Source of the DNA: Streptomyces sp. Q6
GTDB lineage: Bacteria; Actinomycetota; Actinomycetes; Streptomycetales; Streptomycetaceae
Length of the DNA: 64,000 nucleotides
Reading direction: 5' to 3'
NCBI RefSeq assembly: GCF_036967205.1
Contig: NZ_CP146022.1
Coordinates: 6,510,001-6,574,000, forward strand
Shown here: in pieces, positions 1 through 6,377 of the stretch
Layout of the letters: the number at the start of each line of letters is the position of its first letter
Numbering within the stretch: the first letter of the stretch is position 1
Notes under the pieces: model-generated
Database searches by the model: none
Told to the model about the DNA's origin: nothing
Seen by the model: the letters and a program-made list of their open reading frames with translations, nothing else
Translations under genes and position numbers: made by a program

Positions 1-1
1 G

Positions 2-445
2 AATGACGCGATCAAGGCATCAGGGCTGACCAAGTCCATGGAGGACAAGAATCTCGAGACACTCAACTTCACCGTGGTCGGCATCATCGTCGTCTTCGCC
101 TGCATCATGTTGATCAACTCTCTGTACGCCGCGACGTCCTACCGCGTACGGGAGTTCGGCCAGCAGCGCCTGGCCGGGGCGACCCCGTCCCAGGTCCTCG
201 CGACCGTCGCGGTCGAGGGCGTCGTCCTGACCGTCACCGGAGTGTTCTTCGGCACACTCGCGGCGCTCGCGGGCATCCTCCCGTTCACCGCCGTACGCAC
301 CGACGGCCTCCTGCCCGATCAAGGCCTCGGCATCTGGATCACGGTGGTGGCCATTGCCGCCGCTGCCACACTGGTCACCAGCCTGGCCACCGCGCGACGC
401 GGCCTGCGGGTCCCGGCGGTGGAAGCGGTGTCCCTCGCCGCATGA
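2..445 (+). CDS. FtsX-like ABC transporter permease, C-terminal fragment
   Basis: The gene enters from the left edge, so its start is outside the window. The visible 147 residues contain three hydrophobic segments: FTVVGIIVVFACIMLINSLY, then one starting VLATVAVEGVVLTVTGVFFG, and GIWITVVAIAAAATLVTSL. Between the first and second is the charged cytoplasmic stretch YRVREFGQQRLAGATPSQV. This layout (segment, R-E-F/L-x-x-x-R-L-A-G-A-T, two segments) is that of the last FtsX domain in MacB/LolC-type permeases, which couple an ATPase to periplasmic or extracellular work rather than to classic uptake. The ATPase partner and substrate lie to the left and cannot be judged. The stop TGA is followed by about 100 bases before the next gene. 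Confidence 0.8.
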   Translation, partial: NDAIKASGLTKSMEDKNLETLNFTVVGIIVVFACIMLINSLYAATSYRVREFGQQRLAGATPSQVLATVAVEGVVLTVTGVFFGTLAALAGILPFTAVRTDGLLPDQGLGIWITVVAIAAAATLVTSLATARRGLRVPAVEAVSLAA

Positions 446-552
446 GTGTGCGGGCGTTCCGGACCGTGTCGGTGTTGGGCTGAACGGGTGACATGGCGTA
501 AGAATTGGCCGGTGCAGACAACAGTGCGAGCCCGGACGGGGTGGGTGCAGTA

Positions 553-939
553 GTGAACAGCCACGACGTCACAGACGAACAGTGGGAAGGGCTCGCCCAG
601 GTCGTACCGCTGCGCAGCCGCAACGAATGGCCGTCAGCGGTCGACCACCGGGCGATCCGCGAACCGGAGACGGAACCGCGCCGCCGTTTCGTCGTCCTGA
701 GGGTCAACGTCTTCGGTGACGCCCGCGAGGTCGCCGAGACGGTGATGTCCGGCATCCCGGTGCTGCTCGATCTCTCCGGCGCCGAGACCGATGTGGCCAA
801 GCGCGTCCTGGACTTCAGCAGCGGCGTCGTCCTCGGTCTCGGCTGCGGCATGCACCGCGTCGACCGCAACGTCTTCCTGCTGGCCCCTCCGGGGACCGAG
901 GTCCAGGGACTCGTGGCGGGTGCGGGCGCCCTGTCCTGA
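553..939 (+). CDS. SepF-like cell division protein (SflA/SflB type)
   Basis: About 128 residues. The C-terminal half has the SepF fold pattern: a basic/hydrophobic strand RRFVVLRVNVFGDAREVAET, then GIPVLLDLSGAETDVAKRVLDFSSGVVLGLGCGMHRV and NVFLLAPPG, matching the two strands and helix that form the SepF dimer and bind the FtsZ tail. Streptomyces carry one canonical SepF plus two shorter paralogues (SflA, SflB) that affect Z-ring assembly; this is probably one of those because it stands alone rather than in the dcw cluster. I chose GTG at 553 (MNSHDVTDE) because the upstream TTG at 505 would add only a low-complexity leader; no strong Shine-Dalgarno resolves this. Which paralogue it is remains inference. 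Confidence 0.75.
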   Translation: MNSHDVTDEQWEGLAQVVPLRSRNEWPSAVDHRAIREPETEPRRRFVVLRVNVFGDAREVAETVMSGIPVLLDLSGAETDVAKRVLDFSSGVVLGLGCGMHRVDRNVFLLAPPGTEVQGLVAGAGALS

Positions 940-964
940 CCGTCGGCGTCCGCGGGACGTCCGG

Positions 965-1010
965 CGCGGGTGGCAATTCCAGAGGGCCGCGGGTGGCAAT
1001 TCCAGAGGGC
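965..1010. repeat. perfect 23-bp tandem duplication
   Basis: Two identical 23-bp units abut at 965-987 and 988-1010; each contains GGTGGCAATTCCAGAGGGC. They lie in the 143-bp gap between the SepF-like gene and the ATPase gene. The length is about two helical turns, so a paired regulator site or a replication-slippage duplication are both possible. Confidence 0.9.
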
Positions 1011-1082
1011 ATAGTCCCTCGTTCGTAGGAAGGTCACCCAGGACGAACGGTTCTGCGGCGCAGGTCCGCCTAAGTTCACCGC

Positions 1083-2252
1083 ATGACCGTGCTCCACCGG
1101 GGCGCGCCCCCGTTACCGCCGGGGGACACCCCGGCCCGCCCGCACGTGAGCGAGCTGCGGCTCTCCGCCTTCGCCCGCCACCGCGGCCGCACCGTCCCGC
1201 TCGGCCCGTTCACCGTGCTGTCAGGACCGAGCGGCAGCGGAAAGAGCGGCGTCCTGAAGGCTTTCGAGGCGCTCGCCAGGCTCGGCGGCGGAGCGGAGCT
1301 CGCGGAGGTCTTCCCCGATCCCGCCGCCTACGTTCCCGAGGGCGCCCGCCCGGACGCACAGCACCGCCGCGGCTTCCGTATCGGCTGCACCGTCGAGGGG
1401 CCCACCGGACCCGTCCGCCTCGATCTCGCCGTCCAGGCCGAGCCCGAACTGCGCATCGTGGGCGAGCGGTTGACCGGGACGAACGTCACCTACCTGGAGA
1501 CCGCGCTGCGCGACCCGGGCCGCCGGGACGTGCAGGCCGCCTGGCACACCGCAGGTTCGGTCCCCGTGACACGCGGCCCGCTCCCCGACGACCTCCTCGG
1601 CACGGCCCTGCTGCCGCTGCGCGTGGCCGGCCGCACCGAAGGGCAGCGGCAGGTGCTCGCCGCGGCGGAACAGGTCGTGGTCGGACTGCGCTCCGCGTTC
1701 GCCTGCGCTCCGGATCCGGCCCGGATGCGTACGCCGGTGACGCCGCACGCCGACCGGCTCCTGACCGGCTGCGACAACCTCGCCGCGGTCCTGCGCCGCA
1801 CCCGCGCCGAGTGCGGTACGCGGCACGCCCTCCTCGTCGCGGCGGCCCGTGCGGGCCTCGCCGGCCCGGTGGTGGACGTCCTCGCCGAGACCACGCCCGA
1901 CGGCGCCGTCCGCGCCGTCGTCGACCGGGGCGACGGACACCGCACCCCCGTGGAGCGGCTCGCGGACGGCGAGTTGAGATATCTGGCCCTCGCTCTCGTC
2001 CTGCTCACCGGACCCCGGGTCCTGGAGGTCGACGCGGCGGCCGAGATCCCGGAGGCCTACCAGACCCTCACCGTCCTGGTGGACGGCCTCGACCGCGGCC
2101 TCGACCGCACCCAGAGCACGGAACTGGCCGCGCTCGCCGCCCGGATGTGCGCCCGCGGCCATATCCGCCTGATCGCCGCGGTGGGCGACGCCTCGTGCGC
2201 GGACGGGGCGGCGCGGGAGCACGGGGCGGCGATGGTAGACCTGAGACCGTGA
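1083..2252 (+). CDS. AAA/ABC-like ATP-binding protein of unknown role
   Basis: 389 residues. A Walker A motif GPSGSGKS sits at about 48-55, after the strand LRLSAFARHRGRTVPLGPFTVLSG, which is the arrangement of RecF/OLD-like AAA_15 proteins (a short ORF-encoded strand, then P-loop). Near the C-terminus LADGELRYLALALVLL resembles a signature helix and VLVDGLDRGLD a Walker B with acidic residues. No nuclease (TOPRIM) domain or membrane segment is visible, so it is a stand-alone ATPase. Its TGA overlaps the GTG of the MazG-like gene by 4 nt (GTGA), so the two are probably co-translated. Substrate is unknown; a link to nucleotide-pool or DNA-end surveillance is only suggested by the neighbour. 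Confidence 0.7.
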   Translation: MTVLHRGAPPLPPGDTPARPHVSELRLSAFARHRGRTVPLGPFTVLSGPSGSGKSGVLKAFEALARLGGGAELAEVFPDPAAYVPEGARPDAQHRRGFRIGCTVEGPTGPVRLDLAVQAEPELRIVGERLTGTNVTYLETALRDPGRRDVQAAWHTAGSVPVTRGPLPDDLLGTALLPLRVAGRTEGQRQVLAAAEQVVVGLRSAFACAPDPARMRTPVTPHADRLLTGCDNLAAVLRRTRAECGTRHALLVAAARAGLAGPVVDVLAETTPDGAVRAVVDRGDGHRTPVERLADGELRYLALALVLLTGPRVLEVDAAAEIPEAYQTLTVLVDGLDRGLDRTQSTELAALAARMCARGHIRLIAAVGDASCADGAAREHGAAMVDLRP

Positions 2253-2665
2253 CAGACGGAACCCATGACCAGGCCGAACCCGCCCGTCCGCTCGACGTGG
2301 CGGGCCTCCAGCACCGGCTCGCGCGCTTCGCCGCCGCGCGGAACTGGCAGCCCTTCCACACCCCGAAGAACCTGGCGGTGGCGCTCAGCGTCGAGGCGTC
2401 CGAACTGGTCGAGATCTTCCAGTGGTTGACCCCCGAGCAGTCCGCCCGTGTGATGGAGGACCCGGACACCGCCCACCGCGTCGAGGACGAGGTCGCCGAC
2501 GTCCTCGCGTATCTGCTCCAGCTGTGCGAGGTCCTAGGCGTCGACGTGCTCGCCGCGCTCGCGGCGAAGATCGACCGCAACGAGACGCGCTTCCCGGTCC
2601 CGGGGACGGGAAGCGCCGCCGTCGATATCGCTCCCCTCGACGACGGTCACTCTCCGGAGTCATAG
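2249..2665 (+). CDS. MazG-like nucleotide pyrophosphohydrolase
   Basis: 138 residues from GTG 2249, which overlaps the previous stop. The all-alpha NTP pyrophosphohydrolase signature is clear: ExxE at E49-E52 (SVEASE), EIFQWL at 55-60, and ExxD at E81-D84 within EDEVADVLAY; these acidic residues bind Mg2+. EIFQW and DVLAYLLQL place it with the RS21-C6/dCTPase branch of short MazG-like enzymes, which hydrolyse (d)NTPs, often non-canonical ones, to the monophosphate and PPi. Likely a house-cleaning enzyme; exact substrate unknown. The reading frame stays open far upstream but without homology, which is normal in DNA this GC-rich. Confidence 0.85.
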   Translation: MTDGTHDQAEPARPLDVAGLQHRLARFAAARNWQPFHTPKNLAVALSVEASELVEIFQWLTPEQSARVMEDPDTAHRVEDEVADVLAYLLQLCEVLGVDVLAALAAKIDRNETRFPVPGTGSAAVDIAPLDDGHSPES

Positions 2666-2667
2666 AA

Positions 2668-2694
2668 ATATCCACAACGGATTCCGTGTCCACA
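2668..2694 (+). other. two DnaA-box-like 9-mers in an AT-rich pocket
   Basis: ATATCCACA at 2668-2676 and GTGTCCACA at 2686-2694, same orientation, start points 18 bp apart. Each differs at one position from the TT(A/G)TCCACA consensus. They lie in an unusually AT-rich gap for this genome, between the MazG-like gene and the next one. Could be a DnaA-responsive promoter; chance is a real alternative. Confidence 0.3.
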
Positions 2695-2783
2695 GATTTC
2701 GGGCTTCCTCTGGCTTTTCGTCGCGCGGACCTTCACTCTGGGTAGTGGACAACGGAGTTCGGGCGGGCAGGACGGGGACGCGG

Positions 2784-3281
2784 ATGGACGCGGTGCGGCT
2801 CATCGGGGTCGGTCGACGGGCCCTGGCGCAGAGCCAGGACGCGCCGGACATCATGAGGGAGGCGTGGCAGGCGCAGGCACTGGCACAGGCGATAGGAGGG
2901 CGGCTCGCGGCGCACGGGCCCCCGGAGTTAAGAGGCGAGGCGCGCAGTCTGAGCGAGGCGGGAGCGCGGGGCAGCGGCGGCTCCGCGGTCCCGGTGGTCG
3001 GCGCCGGCGGAATACGGGCGGCGCAGCTGACCGAACTGGGGGATGTGCGGCAGGCGTTGGTGGGCCTGGGCGTGCTCCTCGGCGACGTGGGCATCGCGCT
3101 CGTCGCCGTGGCGAGCGCGTCGTTCGAGGAGGGGGCCTACTGGCAGTGCATGGAAGCGATCGACGCGGCGGACGAGTCGCGGGACCACGTCCTGGAGCTG
3201 CTGCGGCGGCTGCCGGAGCACGGCACCGCGATGTCCACGCCTGAGTCGCGGCCCGACTCGGACTCCGACTCGGCGGCCTGA
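2784..3281 (+). CDS. DUF6099-like protein, TTA-containing
   Basis: 165 residues from ATG 2784, preceded by GGACGGGGA; a GTG at 2745 would add 13 residues. The N-terminus MDAVRLIGVGRRALAQSQDA is followed by MREAWQAQALAQAIGGRLAA, a helix-rich pattern I recognise as the actinobacterial DUF6099 family (recognition from memory). The C-terminal half is also helical and ends in an acidic Asp/Ser tail (PDSDSDSAA). No catalytic motif or membrane segment. Leucine 49 is encoded by TTA (2928-2930), immediately followed by the rare AGA codon; in Streptomyces TTA is read only by the bldA tRNA, so translation should depend on bldA and be linked to development. Function unknown. Confidence 0.7.
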   Translation: MDAVRLIGVGRRALAQSQDAPDIMREAWQAQALAQAIGGRLAAHGPPELRGEARSLSEAGARGSGGSAVPVVGAGGIRAAQLTELGDVRQALVGLGVLLGDVGIALVAVASASFEEGAYWQCMEAIDAADESRDHVLELLRRLPEHGTAMSTPESRPDSDSDSAA

Positions 3282-3314
3282 CCGGGAGCGGGCCGCTCCC
3301 GGCAGGCGGTGCCG

Positions 3315-3515
3315 TCAGACGTCCTCGGCGGCGGGGCGTGACGTGCCCGTGGTCGGGGTGCCCGGGGACTGTTGGAGATCGGCGTCGAGCTGGGACAGGT
3401 CGGCGTTGAGCGCCGCCATCAGCTCCTCCATCTGCTGCAACAGGCCCTTGGGTGCACCCTGCTGTTCCGGCACGGTCGTGTCGTGCACAGCCTCGGGCAC
3501 GGCTTCCTGGGACAT
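3315..3515 (-). CDS. small acidic coiled-coil protein, unknown
   Basis: 66 residues from ATG 3515, chosen because GAGGAGG lies about six bases upstream on the minus strand; an ATG 22 codons further up has no comparable site. The central part (GLLQQMEELMAALNADLSQL and following DADLQQ) is a heptad-patterned amphipathic helix, flanked by disordered acidic and Thr/Pro-rich ends. There is no signal peptide, cysteine or zinc motif in this version, and no modification enzyme nearby to suggest a ribosomal peptide product. It is convergent with the DUF6099-like gene. I do not recognise the family; an oligomerising partner or adaptor is possible. Confidence 0.55.
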   Translation of the reverse strand: MSQEAVPEAVHDTTVPEQQGAPKGLLQQMEELMAALNADLSQLDADLQQSPGTPTTGTSRPAAEDV

Positions 3516-3845
3516 GACGGCCTCCTCGGCCCTCGCCCTCCCACTCGGGGACGGGCAGTTGACGCAAGTGACGCCCGGCATCGACCGCCGGCGCGGGTGC
3601 CGGGCGGTCCGGCTCCGCCCGAGCCAACGATCACTGCGGGGACCTGGTCACTGCCGTGGACCACCACCACGTGCGGGGTTGACGCAATTTCACCCGCCCG
3701 TGGTGGCGGAGCACCGGCGCGGCCGACGCGTTGACGCCTGTTCGACCAGCGGCTTTCCGAGCGGCCGCGCCATGGCCGACCCCGGCGCGGCTCAGCTCGG
3801 CCCTGGCCTGCCCTGCCCTGCCCGGCCTGGCCCGGCCCGCTCGGC
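3516..3845. other. 330-bp intergenic stretch
   Basis: No convincing gene. It holds the presumed promoter of the small minus-strand protein, three copies of TTGACGC (about 3558, 3679 and 3732), and near 3790-3845 a simple-sequence run of CCCTG/GGCC units ending against the stop of the LLM gene. The simple repeat could fold as a terminator, but no clear stem stands out. Confidence 0.5.
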
Positions 3846-4769
3846 TCAGTTCAGCTGGGGTGCCACCTCGGCGGCGATCAGCTCCAGGTGGTCCAGGTCG
3901 TCGAGGTCGAGCATCTGGAGGTACATCCGCTGTGAACCGACGGCCTGGAAGGAGGCGATGCGCTCGACCACTTCGGCGGGGGAGCCGGCGAGCCCGTTGG
4001 CCTTCAACTCGTCGACGTCACGGCCGATCGCGTCGGCACGGCGCTTCACCTCGGCGTCGGTGCGGCCGACGCAGGCGATCAGGGCGTTGGAGTAGACGAG
4101 CGCGTCGTCCGCGCGACCGTGCTCGACGGCCGCGGCGCGCACCCGCTTGAACTGCTGCTCGGTGTCGGAGAGAGAGGCGAACGGAATGTTGAACTCGGTG
4201 GCGAACTTCGCGGCCAGCGCCGGCGTCTTCTTGGTGCCGTGGCCGCCGACCAGGATCGGCACGCGCGTCTGTGCGGGCTTGGGCAGCGCGGGGGAGTCCT
4301 TCAATTGGTAGTAGGTACCGTCGAAGTTGAAGCGCTGGCCGACCGGCGTCTCCCACAGGCCCGTCACGATGGCGAGCTGCTCCGACAGGCGCCCGAACTT
4401 CTCCTTGGGGAACGGGATGCCGTACGCGGCGTGCTCCTCCGCGTACCAGCCGGAGCCGAGGCCGAGTTCGACGCGGCCGCCCGACATCTGGTCGACCTGC
4501 GCCACCTGGATGGCGAGCACGCCCGGCAGTCGGAAGGTGCCCGCGGTCATCAGCGTGCCGAGGCGGATCCGCTTGGTCTCCCGGGCCAGGCCGGCGAGTG
4601 TCGTCCAGGCGTCCGTGGGTCCGGGCAGGCCGTCGACCGAGCCCATGTGCAGATAGTGGTCCGAGCGGAAGAAGGCTCCGTAGTTCAGCTCCTCCGCGGC
4701 CTGGGCGACGCGGAGGAGGGTCTCGTAGGTGGCACCTTGCTGGGGTTCGGTGAAAACGCGAAGATCCAT
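3846..4769 (-). CDS. LLM-class F420-dependent oxidoreductase
   Basis: 307 residues from ATG 4769. Luciferase-like monooxygenase features: MDLRVFTEPQQG start, FFRSDHYL with the SDH cofactor-site motif, RIRLGTLMTAGTFRLPGVLA, GGRVELGLGSGWYAEEHAAYG, and VPILVGGHGTKKTPALAAKFATEF. These define the single-domain F420-dependent branch used in actinobacteria for hydride transfer from F420H2. The substrate cannot be told. It is divergent from hen1 (81 bp between starts), so the two may share a control region, but no functional link is known. The frame remains open far upstream through hen1 antisense; homology begins only at 4769. Confidence 0.85.
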   Translation of the reverse strand: MDLRVFTEPQQGATYETLLRVAQAAEELNYGAFFRSDHYLHMGSVDGLPGPTDAWTTLAGLARETKRIRLGTLMTAGTFRLPGVLAIQVAQVDQMSGGRVELGLGSGWYAEEHAAYGIPFPKEKFGRLSEQLAIVTGLWETPVGQRFNFDGTYYQLKDSPALPKPAQTRVPILVGGHGTKKTPALAAKFATEFNIPFASLSDTEQQFKRVRAAAVEHGRADDALVYSNALIACVGRTDAEVKRRADAIGRDVDELKANGLAGSPAEVVERIASFQAVGSQRMYLQMLDLDDLDHLELIAAEVAPQLN

Positions 4770-4850
4770 ACCGTCATGATGCCCGGCGGCCGCCGTCGGC
4801 CGGCAAAACTCGCTGGTCGCGCCCGAGTCCGTCGGGGGAGACTGGGCCGT

Positions 4851-6377
4851 GTGTTCCTGACGATCAGTACCACCGGCACCCCGGACCGTCCCGCGACCGA
4901 CCTCGGATTCCTGCTGCACAAGCATCCCGACAGCGCGCAGGCGTTCTCCACTTCCTACGGCACCGCGCACGTCCTCTACCCCGAGGCGAGCGCGGAGCGG
5001 TGCACGGCCGCGCTGCTGCTGGAAGTCGATCCGGTGGCGTTGGTGCGGCGCGGGAAGAAGAAGGACCGTGCGGCCCCGGACGCGGCGCTCGCGCAGTATG
5101 TGAACGACCGGCCCTACGCCGCGTCGTCGCTGCTCGCCGTGGCGCTGAGCAGCGTCTTCTCCAGCGCCCTGCGCGGTGTGTGCAAGGCGCGCCCCGAGCG
5201 GGCCGAGGAGACGCTTCCCCTGCGGATCGAGGTGCCCGCGCTGCCGGCGCGGGGCGGTAGCGACCTCGTACGGAAGCTGTTCGAGCCGCTGGGGTGGCAG
5301 GTGACGGCGGACGCCGTGGCGCTGGACACGCAGTTCCCCGAGTGGGGGGACTCGCGGTACGTACGGCTCGTCCTGGAGGGGGAGTTGAGGCTCGCGCAGG
5401 CGCTGCGGCACCTGTACGTGCTGCTGCCCGTGCTCGACGACGCCAAGCACTACTGGGTCTCGGCCGACGAGGTCGACAAGCTGCTGCGGGCCGGGGAGGG
5501 CTGGCTCGCCGAGCACCCCGAGCAGAAGCTGATCACCAGCCGCTACCTGTCGCGGCGCTGGTCGCTGACCCGGCAGGCGATGGAGCGGCTCGAACTGGTA
5601 CGGCTCGCCGACGCCGACGACACGGACGTCGAGGAGATCGACAACGCCGTGGACGAGACCAGCGACACCGAGGAGAAGCCGGTGCCGCTCGCCGTGCGGC
5701 GGCGCGACGCGATCCTCGCCGCGCTGCGCGAGGCCGGTGCGGCGCGGGTGCTCGATCTCGGGTGCGGACAGGGCCAGTTGGTGCAGGCACTGCTCAAGGA
5801 CGCGCGGGTCACGGAGGTCGTGGGCGTCGACGTGTCCGTGCGGGCGCTCACCATCGCCGCGCGGCGCCTCAAGCTGGACCGCATGGGTGAGCGGCAGGCC
5901 TCGCGCGTGCAGCTCTTCCAGGGCTCGCTCGCGTACACCGACAAGCGGCTCAAGGGGTATGACGCGGCGGTGCTCAGCGAGGTCGTTGAGCACCTCGACC
6001 TGCCCCGGCTGCCCGCTCTCGAATACGCGGTGTTCGGCTCGGCGCGGCCCCGCACGGTCCTCGTGACCACGCCGAACGTCGAGTACAACGTCCGCTGGGA
6101 GACCCTCCCGGCGGGCCATGTCCGGCACGGTGACCACCGGTTCGAGTGGACGCGCGAGGAGTTCCGCGCGTGGGCGGAGCGGGTCGCCGCGCGGCACGGC
6201 TACGACGTGCGGTACGTGCCGGTCGGGCCCGACGACCCCGAGGTGGGCCCGCCCACACAGATGGCCGTGTTCACCCTGGCCGACACCACGACGGACCCGA
6301 AGACCGACACCACGACGGACCCGACGACCGGCGCCACGGCCGGCACCGCGACAGCGAAGGAGGCGAAGGCCGCATGA
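4851..6377 (+). CDS. hen1: 3'-terminal RNA ribose 2'-O-methyltransferase Hen1
   Basis: 508 residues from GTG 4851, with a GGGGGAG site about 11 bases upstream. Bacterial Hen1 methylates the 2'-OH at the broken end of RNA so that, after Pnkp seals it, it cannot be cut again. The N-terminal ~250 residues (FLTISTTG, DLGFLLHKHPDSAQAF, YVNDRPYAASSLLAVALSSV) are the Hen1-N domain that activates the Pnkp ligase. The C-terminal methyltransferase has VLDLGCGQGQ near 298 for SAM, and metal ligands E377, E380, H381 (in SEVVEHLDL) and H429; the 48-residue spacing between the two His equals that of Clostridium Hen1 as I recall it. The tail after about 475 is a Thr/Asp low-complexity run from a 24-bp tandem repeat. 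ATGA overlap with pnkp. Confidence 0.95.
   Translation: MFLTISTTGTPDRPATDLGFLLHKHPDSAQAFSTSYGTAHVLYPEASAERCTAALLLEVDPVALVRRGKKKDRAAPDAALAQYVNDRPYAASSLLAVALSSVFSSALRGVCKARPERAEETLPLRIEVPALPARGGSDLVRKLFEPLGWQVTADAVALDTQFPEWGDSRYVRLVLEGELRLAQALRHLYVLLPVLDDAKHYWVSADEVDKLLRAGEGWLAEHPEQKLITSRYLSRRWSLTRQAMERLELVRLADADDTDVEEIDNAVDETSDTEEKPVPLAVRRRDAILAALREAGAARVLDLGCGQGQLVQALLKDARVTEVVGVDVSVRALTIAARRLKLDRMGERQASRVQLFQGSLAYTDKRLKGYDAAVLSEVVEHLDLPRLPALEYAVFGSARPRTVLVTTPNVEYNVRWETLPAGHVRHGDHRFEWTREEFRAWAERVAARHGYDVRYVPVGPDDPEVGPPTQMAVFTLADTTTDPKTDTTTDPTTGATAGTATAKEAKAA
6282..6329. repeat. 24-bp tandem repeat in the hen1 3' end
   Basis: Two units, 6282-6305 and 6306-6329, differ at one base and encode D-T-T-T-D-P-(K/T)-T. 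They extend the C-terminus of Hen1 with a disordered acidic/Thr tail. Confidence 0.9.

Noticed and set aside
965-1010. Possible SigR-type promoter (GGAAT) on the minus strand within the tandem repeat
   Set aside because: GGAATT occurs in each unit, but no GTT-type -10 lies at the required 18-19 bp spacing, and there is no minus-strand gene to drive.
2668-2694. A chromosomal replication origin
   Set aside because: Only two imperfect DnaA-like boxes are present and none of the oriC-flanking genes (dnaA, dnaN) is nearby.
3771-3845. CTGCC/GGCC simple repeat as a functional element
   Set aside because: It looks like ordinary low-complexity drift at a gene end, without a clear stem or protein-site symmetry.
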